Positions 1-4,218 of a stretch of DNA of 5,670 bases are shown piece after piece. The notes below the pieces were generated by a model. It saw only the letters and a list, made by a program, of their open reading frames with translations. It was not told the origin of the DNA and searched no databases. This stretch comes from Cyclobacteriaceae bacterium. Lineage in GTDB: Bacteria > Bacteroidota > Bacteroidia > Cytophagales > Cyclobacteriaceae. Position 1 is the first letter of the stretch. Each line of letters starts with the position of its first letter. The stretch covers positions 1 to 5,670 of the forward strand of contig JAOUKG010000220.1 of the NCBI GenBank assembly GCA_029882725.1, in the 5' to 3' direction. The translations under genes were made by a program, and so were the position numbers.

Positions 1-1365
1 TTTGGCGGGGGAAGAACCGGGGAACGAGCTTCCAAAGGCATAACCGAACAATTGGTTGAACTTGGTTTTGAATCAGGAAGAATGAAAACAGGTACACCAC
101 CAAGAGTAGATGGAAGATCGCTTAACTACGATTTAATGGAAGAACAGAAAGGCGATGACGATCCACAAAAGTTTTCATATTCCACTAAAACTAAACCTCT
201 TACTCAACAAAAGAGTTGTTTTATAACATACACAAATACCGAAGTACATAGTATTTTAGAAGAAGGCTTTGAAAAGTCACCTATGTTTACTGGTCGTATA
301 CAAGGATTGGGACCAAGGTATTGCCCGTCGATAGAAGATAAAATCAATCGCTTTTCGGAAAGAAACAGACATCAGATTTTTGTAGAACCAGAAGGATGGA
401 ATACAGTAGAAATGTATATCAATGGCTTTTCTACATCATTGCCAGAAGACATACAAATAAAAGCCTTAAGAAAAATCAAAGGCTTTGAAAATGCTAAAAT
501 GTTTAGACCTGGTTATGCAATTGAGTATGATTACTTCCCACCTACACAATTACATATAAGTCTTGAAACCAAACTTATTGAAAACCTTTACTTTGCCGGA
601 CAAATAAACGGAACAACTGGTTATGAAGAGGCAGCATGCCAAGGACTTATGGCAGGTATAAATGCTCATAGAAAAATAAATTCGTTAGAAGTATTTAAGC
701 TTTCCAGAAATGAAGCATACATTGGTGTACTTATAGACGATCTTATAAACAAGGGTACAGACGAACCATACAGAATGTTTACCTCAAGAGCTGAATTTAG
801 AATACTACTCAGACAAGACAATGCAGACCTAAGACTAACAGAAAAGGGGATAGAAATAGGCTTAGCCAGAAATGAACAACTCGAAAGAATGTTCTATAAA
901 AAAGAAAAAACAAAAAATTTAACAACCTACCTTTTAAATACTAAAACAGATAAAACAGAATTGAACACTGTATTAGAAGCTAATAATTCCGCACCCGTAA
1001 AAGAAAAGCCAACATTACTTAATATATTAAAAAGACCAGAAATAACGTTGGATATATTATCTCAAATAAATGATGATATAAAAGAACAAATAAATAGTTA
1101 CGAAACAGAATTTAGAGAACAAACTGAAATACAATTAAAGTATGAAGACTATATAGAAAAACAGGAACAAGCAGCTCAAAAAGTTAAAACACTGGAAGAT
1201 CTCAAAATACATCCTGATTTTAATTATGAAAAAGTATTGGCTATTTCAACAGAAGCAAGACAAAAATTAACTAAAATTAAACCTGATACAATAGGACAAG
1301 CAAGTAGAATTAGCGGAGTCTCTCCTTCCGATATATCTGTGTTACTTGTTTATTTAGGTAGATAG
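1..1365 (+). CDS. mnmG: tRNA uridine-5-carboxymethylaminomethyl modification enzyme MnmG (GidA), 5'-truncated by window edge
   Basis: The frame is open from base 1 and ends at TAG 1363-1365, giving 454 visible codons. Residue numbers are window codons. Both family signatures are present. GPRYCPSIEDK begins at residue 104 and holds Cys108, equivalent to the catalytic Cys277 of E. coli. The FAD-contacting AGQINGTTGYEEAACQG begins at 199. The conserved EPYRMFTSRAEFRILLRQDN begins at 255, and the C-terminal helical domain that binds MnmE ends in ISGVSPSDISVLLVYLGR. Aligning Cys108 with Cys277 implies about 170 missing N-terminal residues, including the FAD dinucleotide fold, and a full length near 620 aa, normal for the family. 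The TTG at 52 is internal; codons before it (FGGGRTGERASKGITEQ) are already MnmG sequence. With MnmE this cytosolic enzyme builds the (carboxymethyl)aminomethyl group on wobble U34 of certain tRNAs. The methyltransferase gene follows after one base, so the two are probably cotranscribed. The identification is certain; only the start lies outside the window. Confidence 0.98.
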   Translation, partial: FGGGRTGERASKGITEQLVELGFESGRMKTGTPPRVDGRSLNYDLMEEQKGDDDPQKFSYSTKTKPLTQQKSCFITYTNTEVHSILEEGFEKSPMFTGRIQGLGPRYCPSIEDKINRFSERNRHQIFVEPEGWNTVEMYINGFSTSLPEDIQIKALRKIKGFENAKMFRPGYAIEYDYFPPTQLHISLETKLIENLYFAGQINGTTGYEEAACQGLMAGINAHRKINSLEVFKLSRNEAYIGVLIDDLINKGTDEPYRMFTSRAEFRILLRQDNADLRLTEKGIEIGLARNEQLERMFYKKEKTKNLTTYLLNTKTDKTELNTVLEANNSAPVKEKPTLLNILKRPEITLDILSQINDDIKEQINSYETEFREQTEIQLKYEDYIEKQEQAAQKVKTLEDLKIHPDFNYEKVLAISTEARQKLTKIKPDTIGQASRISGVSPSDISVLLVYLGR

Positions 1366-1366
1366 T

Positions 1367-2242
1367 ATGTACGAAAAAATAGAACATTGCCCAGTTTGTA
1401 AAACTAAAAAATTTGAAAACTATCTAATTACAAAGGATTACATGGTTTCCAATGAAAGTTTTGCAATACAAAAATGTGAAGAATGTGATTTCATTTTCAC
1501 AAATCCAAGACCAAATAAGGAAGAAATAAGTAAGTATTATGAATCTAATAAATACATATCACACACAAATAAAGCTATAAATCCTATCCAATTAATTTAT
1601 AAACTGGTAAGAAAATATACTTTATATAAAAAAGGAAAATTAATCTATAATTACATTAAACCAAATTCACTATTGGATTATGGATGTGGTACTGGAGATT
1701 TCATTAATTATATAAATAAAAAAAATATAAAAACAATTGGTATTGAACCTGATAAGCTAGCTTCAACAATTTCAAAAAATAAGGGACTTTCTATATACAA
1801 CACACTAGAAGAAATACCTGAGGATCAACCATTCGATGTTATAACTCTTTGGCATGTATTGGAACATATTCATCAACTAGAAGATATCATTGAAAAACTA
1901 AAAAACTTACTTTCAGCAAAGGGTATAATGATTGTAGCATTACCCAATTATGAATCATATGATGCCACATACTATAAAGAATACTGGGCTGGTTGGGACG
2001 TACCCAGACATCTATATCATTTTTCTAAAAAAACTTTAACTAAATTATTCAATTCAAAGAAACTCAAAATCAAAGAAATAAAACCAATGATTTTTGATTC
2101 ATACTACGTAAGTCTATTGAGCGAAGGCTATAAAACTAATAAAACTAATCCATTTAAAGCTTTTTTAACTGGACATAAATCAAACAAATTGGCTAAACAA
2201 AACAATAATTATTCTAGTTTAATATACATAATACAAAAGTGA
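1367..2242 (+). CDS. Class I SAM-dependent methyltransferase with N-terminal zinc-ribbon-like head
   Basis: This 291-residue protein starts at ATG 1367, one base after the mnmG stop, and ends at TGA 2240-2242. Residues 8-40 hold two CxxC knuckles (Cys8, Cys11, Cys37, Cys40), followed by the DFIFTNPRP turn common in this family; this looks like a zinc ribbon. The Rossmann methyltransferase core follows: motif I DYGCGTG at 104-110 binds SAM, acidic Glu127 at the end of the second strand probably holds the ribose hydroxyls, and WHVLEHI is at 162-168. A characteristic WAGWDVPRHLYHFS sits at 207-220. This fits the Methyltransf_23/UbiG-like superfamily. The substrate is unknown, and nothing here allows small molecule, sugar, lipid or RNA to be chosen. 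There is no signal peptide or membrane segment, so it should be cytosolic. Its position in a tight mnmG operon makes a link to tRNA or translation possible but unproven. Class assignment is secure; function is open. Confidence 0.93.
   Translation: MYEKIEHCPVCKTKKFENYLITKDYMVSNESFAIQKCEECDFIFTNPRPNKEEISKYYESNKYISHTNKAINPIQLIYKLVRKYTLYKKGKLIYNYIKPNSLLDYGCGTGDFINYINKKNIKTIGIEPDKLASTISKNKGLSIYNTLEEIPEDQPFDVITLWHVLEHIHQLEDIIEKLKNLLSAKGIMIVALPNYESYDATYYKEYWAGWDVPRHLYHFSKKTLTKLFNSKKLKIKEIKPMIFDSYYVSLLSEGYKTNKTNPFKAFLTGHKSNKLAKQNNNYSSLIYIIQK
2239..2242 (+). other. GTGA start/stop overlap, probable translational coupling
   Basis: The GTG start of the lipoprotein gene (2239-2241) overlaps the TGA stop of the methyltransferase (2240-2242). 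No Shine-Dalgarno-like purine block precedes it, so ribosomes finishing the upstream gene may restart here. This supports a single transcript for both genes. Confidence 0.7.
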
Positions 2243-3849
2243 AAATAAATTATATACTAATTAATATACTATTTCTTTATTCATGTGCTAGTGTTAAAAT
2301 GCCTGAAGGGGGGCCTAAAGATGAAACACCACCTAATATGGTAAGTTCTACACCAATACATGAACAATTGAATTATACAGATAAAATAATAAAAATAGAA
2401 TTTGATGAATTTATTCAATTGAAAGAACCAGAAAAACAAATATTAATAACACCCAGACTAACTGAAAAACCAGAGTTCACTGTAAACAAAAAAACTCTTA
2501 CCATAAAAATAAACGAGGAGCTACAAGCAAATACAACTTACTCTTTAAATTTTCGGGAAGCAGTTCAAGACGTTACAGAACGAAACCCTGCAAGAAATTT
2601 AAAGTTAGCATTTAGCACAGGAGATATAATTGATACACTTTACATAAAAGGTAGTATCTTCGATTTATTTACACAAAAACCTATAAAAGATGCTGTAGTA
2701 GCTCTCTATCAAGAAAATGATACTACTAACATACTTAATAGTCCACCAAGTTATCTTACACTTACAGATGAAAATGGATATTACTCAATTGATAATTTAA
2801 AAAGCGACCTTTACAAAATTTACTCAATTACCGACAAAAACAGTAACTCAGTTTTAGAATATAAAAATGAAAAATATGGGTTTATATCCCAACCTATAAA
2901 ACTTGATAGTTCAATAAACAACGTTGATATATCGCTGTATAATAATGATAAAAGACCACTTAATTTAATATCTGCAAGAACAACAGGAAAATATTTTGTA
3001 GCTAAATACAATAAAGGATTAAAGTCTATAAGTATACAACCTGATACTATTCCATTAATAATTGAAAAACCAGATATAAATACTATTAAATTTTATAATA
3101 ACCATAGTTTTGATAGCATCCAAACAATAATTACAGCAATGGATTCATCACAAAACATGTCAGTAGATACTATTTATGTAAAATTTACAGAATCTCCGAG
3201 AAAAAGTGATCCATATCAATTGAACGTAAAAACCAATAATATCATTATTGGAAAATGGCTATTGGAATCAGTATTAACATTTAATAAACCAACTCAATCT
3301 ATAAATCAAGATTCAATATATATCAAAGTAGATAGTTTAATAACTATAAATAGAGATTCAATGAATTTAGAATGGTTAAACAATCATCAATTAAAAATTA
3401 CCACAACCCTTAAAAATTACCTTAATGATTCTACAGATCTTACTCTAATAAAATTTAACATTGGAAAAAAAGCTTTTGTATCTGTTGAAGCAGATACCTC
3501 AGATAAAGTTCAAACAAAACTAATTTTTAAAAAATCACAAGATTTTGGAACAATTGAAGTGGCTGTAAAAACAGATAAACCAAGCTACATAATCCAAATT
3601 ACAGATAATAACCTAAAAGTTATCAGGGAAATAAAGAATATAAATAAATATACGTTTTCACAACTTGAACCATCTACTTATAAGATAAGAGTCTTAATAG
3701 ATAATAATAATAATGGTGAATGGGAATTAGGAGATATAACAAAGAATACTCAACCAGAAGAAATTTATATATACTCCAATGATGAGGGAATTGAAGAAAT
3801 ACCACTTCGAGCCAATTTTATTCTGGGACCATTACAACTGGTATTTTAA
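2239..3849 (+). CDS. Ig-like (Big_5) domain lipoprotein with carboxypeptidase-regulatory-like domain
   Basis: This 536-residue protein starts at GTG 2239, overlapping the methyltransferase stop by four bases (GTGA), which suggests translational coupling. GTG is the only sensible start: an in-frame TAG lies at 2215-2217 and the first internal Met is residue 21, after the lipobox. The signal peptide is short (Lys2, hydrophobic 5-14) and ends at a lipobox-like LYSC with Cys16 as the lipidated residue, so the mature protein should be a membrane-anchored envelope lipoprotein. A GGPKDETPP segment (24-32) leads into an Ig-like Big_5 domain to about residue 130, closing with FSTGD at 125-129. Residues about 136-210 look like a carboxypeptidase-regulatory or CNA-B-like beta domain. 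Two Asp/Asn-rich loops, DKNSNSVLE (199-207) and DNNNNGEWELGD (488-499), resemble calcium-binding turns. The rest is predicted beta-rich, including a closing ILGPLQLVF. Similar lipoproteins are widespread in Bacteroidota; their role is not established, and a structural or envelope function is my inference. Confidence 0.9.
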   Translation: MKINYILINILFLYSCASVKMPEGGPKDETPPNMVSSTPIHEQLNYTDKIIKIEFDEFIQLKEPEKQILITPRLTEKPEFTVNKKTLTIKINEELQANTTYSLNFREAVQDVTERNPARNLKLAFSTGDIIDTLYIKGSIFDLFTQKPIKDAVVALYQENDTTNILNSPPSYLTLTDENGYYSIDNLKSDLYKIYSITDKNSNSVLEYKNEKYGFISQPIKLDSSINNVDISLYNNDKRPLNLISARTTGKYFVAKYNKGLKSISIQPDTIPLIIEKPDINTIKFYNNHSFDSIQTIITAMDSSQNMSVDTIYVKFTESPRKSDPYQLNVKTNNIIIGKWLLESVLTFNKPTQSINQDSIYIKVDSLITINRDSMNLEWLNNHQLKITTTLKNYLNDSTDLTLIKFNIGKKAFVSVEADTSDKVQTKLIFKKSQDFGTIEVAVKTDKPSYIIQITDNNLKVIREIKNINKYTFSQLEPSTYKIRVLIDNNNNGEWELGDITKNTQPEEIYIYSNDEGIEEIPLRANFILGPLQLVF

Positions 3850-3850
3850 A

Positions 3851-3859
3851 TGTGGATAA
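3851..3859 (-). promoter_or_regulatory. DnaA box, exact TTATCCACA
   Basis: The + strand reads TGTGGATAA, the exact complement of the high-affinity box TTATCCACA. It lies one base after the lipoprotein stop codon and marks the left edge of the box cluster. Confidence 0.85.
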
Positions 3860-3872
3860 CCACCAGATAACA

Positions 3873-3881
3873 TGTGGGTAA
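3873..3881 (-). promoter_or_regulatory. DnaA box, one mismatch (TTACCCACA)
   Basis: The + strand reads TGTGGGTAA. It has the same orientation as the exact box 22 bases to its left, about two helical turns away, which would place two DnaA molecules on the same DNA face. The same variant sequence recurs in the opposite orientation at 4140-4148. Confidence 0.65.
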
Positions 3882-3980
3882 CTAACACAAAGCAAAAACA
3901 AAAAATAAAAATGTTTAAAACTCACTAATTATAAACACAATATAAAAAATACCAACAACTTATACACAAACAACAAAATA
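3881..3980. other. A-rich, G-depleted strand segment, candidate duplex-unwinding region
   Basis: These 100 bases contain 62 A, 18 T, 18 C and only 2 G on the + strand by hand count, an extreme strand asymmetry. The segment lies between DnaA boxes at 3873-3881 and 3960-3968. An easily melted stretch next to DnaA boxes is what a duplex-unwinding element looks like, but no clear 13-mer repeat family is visible. The other candidate is the AT-rich stretch at 4161-4218. Which one opens, if either, cannot be told from sequence alone. Confidence 0.4.
3960..3968 (+). promoter_or_regulatory. DnaA box, TTATACACA
   Basis: This matches the relaxed consensus TTWTNCACA exactly. It is on the + strand, opposite in orientation to the two boxes at 3851-3881. 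Confidence 0.75.
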
Positions 3981-3998
3981 CATTCGGGAAGAAACCCA

Positions 3999-4029
3999 TT
4001 TATCAACAATTTTTAAAAATGTTGATAAA
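3999..4029. repeat. 31-bp near-perfect inverted repeat made of two opposed DnaA-like boxes
   Basis: The left arm TTTATCAACA (3999-4008) and right arm TGTTGATAAA (4020-4029) are exact reverse complements. Between them lies an 11-base A/T centre that is itself symmetric apart from one A/A pair. Each arm contains TTATCAACA, a DnaA box with one mismatch (A for C at position 6), at 4000-4008 on the + strand and 4020-4028 on the - strand. The box centres are 20 bases apart, about two helical turns. No T-tract follows, so it is a poor intrinsic terminator; a protein-binding dyad within the origin fits better. Confidence 0.75.
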
Positions 4030-4083
4030 GTATAAAAATCACATAAATTTTGAATTAAACTAAATCATAGAATGTTAATTAAA

Positions 4084-4092
4084 AGTGGATAA
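4084..4092 (-). promoter_or_regulatory. DnaA box, one mismatch (TTATCCACT)
   Basis: The + strand reads AGTGGATAA, differing from the exact box only in the last base of the - strand motif. A weaker relative on the + strand, TTATTAACA at 4101-4109, lies 17 bases to the right and mismatches the relaxed consensus only at position 6. Confidence 0.55.
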
Positions 4093-4139
4093 ATAAAGAT
4101 TTATTAACATTTAAGAAATAAAAGAAAAACTTACATTAA

Positions 4140-4157
4140 TTACCCACAGTATACACA
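4140..4157 (+). promoter_or_regulatory. Tandem abutting DnaA boxes (TTACCCACA + GTATACACA)
   Basis: Two one-mismatch boxes sit head to tail with no spacer, at 4140-4148 and 4149-4157, both on the + strand. Close same-strand boxes next to an AT-rich stretch are the arrangement from which a DnaA filament can be seeded. Here the AT-rich side is to the right (4161-4218). The pair also lies just upstream of a possible promoter for the TPR gene. Confidence 0.65.
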
Positions 4158-4166
4158 AGCTAATAA

Positions 4167-4174
4167 TAAGTTTG
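4167..4174 (+). promoter_or_regulatory. Possible Bacteroidota -7 promoter element (TAAGTTTG) for the TPR gene
   Basis: The octamer fits the Bacteroidota -7 consensus TAnnTTTG. It lies 45 bases before the ATG at 4219, which would give a leader of roughly 35-40 bases. No convincing TTG/TTTG -33 partner is seen at the usual distance; that position is occupied by the tandem DnaA boxes. If real, DnaA bound there could affect transcription of the gene. Confidence 0.35.
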
Positions 4175-4218
4175 AATGTTTAATTTAAAAATCATATAAT
4201 AAATATTATCTTAAGATT

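Larger units (their letters stand above)
4070..4190. repeat. Imperfect direct repeat pair within the candidate origin
   Basis: GAATGTTAATTAAAA at 4070-4084 recurs as GAATGTTTAATTTAAAA at 4174-4190, with a T inserted at two places. The copies are 104 bases apart and bracket the boxes at 4084-4092 and 4140-4157. Repeats of this kind occur in origins, but in such AT-rich DNA chance similarity is a real possibility. Confidence 0.35.
3850..4218. other. oriC: Candidate chromosomal replication origin (oriC), intergenic part
   Basis: This 369-base gap contains no credible gene. It has about 78 G+C in 368 bases (21% GC by hand count), lower than the flanking genes. It is packed with DnaA-box sequences (consensus TTATCCACA, relaxed TTWTNCACA): exact matches at 3851-3859 (minus) and 3960-3968 (plus), and one-mismatch boxes at 3873-3881, 4000-4008, 4020-4028, 4084-4092, 4140-4148 and 4149-4157. 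More exact boxes lie just inside the next gene. A rough base-composition estimate gives well under one relaxed-consensus match expected by chance in a gap this size. Strand G/C skew changes sign across it, as expected where bidirectional forks start. A mnmG gene close by also recalls the gidA-oriC neighbourhood of gamma-proteobacteria. The alternative is a DnaA-titrating or DnaA-regulated cluster that is not itself the origin; the skew change argues against that. dnaA is absent from the window, so the classical dnaA-linked layout cannot be tested here. Confidence 0.8.

Noticed and set aside
52..54. TTG as the start of the first gene
   Set aside because: The frame is open back to base 1 and the upstream codons encode conserved MnmG sequence (FGGGRTGERASKG), so the gene begins outside the window.
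2820..3011. 63-codon open frame on the minus strand
   Set aside because: It lies wholly inside the well-supported lipoprotein gene, has no recognisable motif, and is expected by chance opposite AT-rich coding DNA.
3862..3870. ACCAGATAA as an extra DnaA box between the first two boxes
   Set aside because: It differs from TTATCCACA at four positions and keeps only the ATAA half.
3999..4029. Inverted repeat as an intrinsic terminator for the upstream operon
   Set aside because: The stem is A/T-rich, no T-tract follows on the + strand, and it lies about 150 bases after the stop codon; the arms contain DnaA-like boxes instead.
4161..4169. TAATAATAA run as a DnaA-trio element beside the tandem boxes
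   Set aside because: The triplets do not have the strand polarity expected relative to the adjacent + strand boxes, as far as I recall the motif, and only three units are present.
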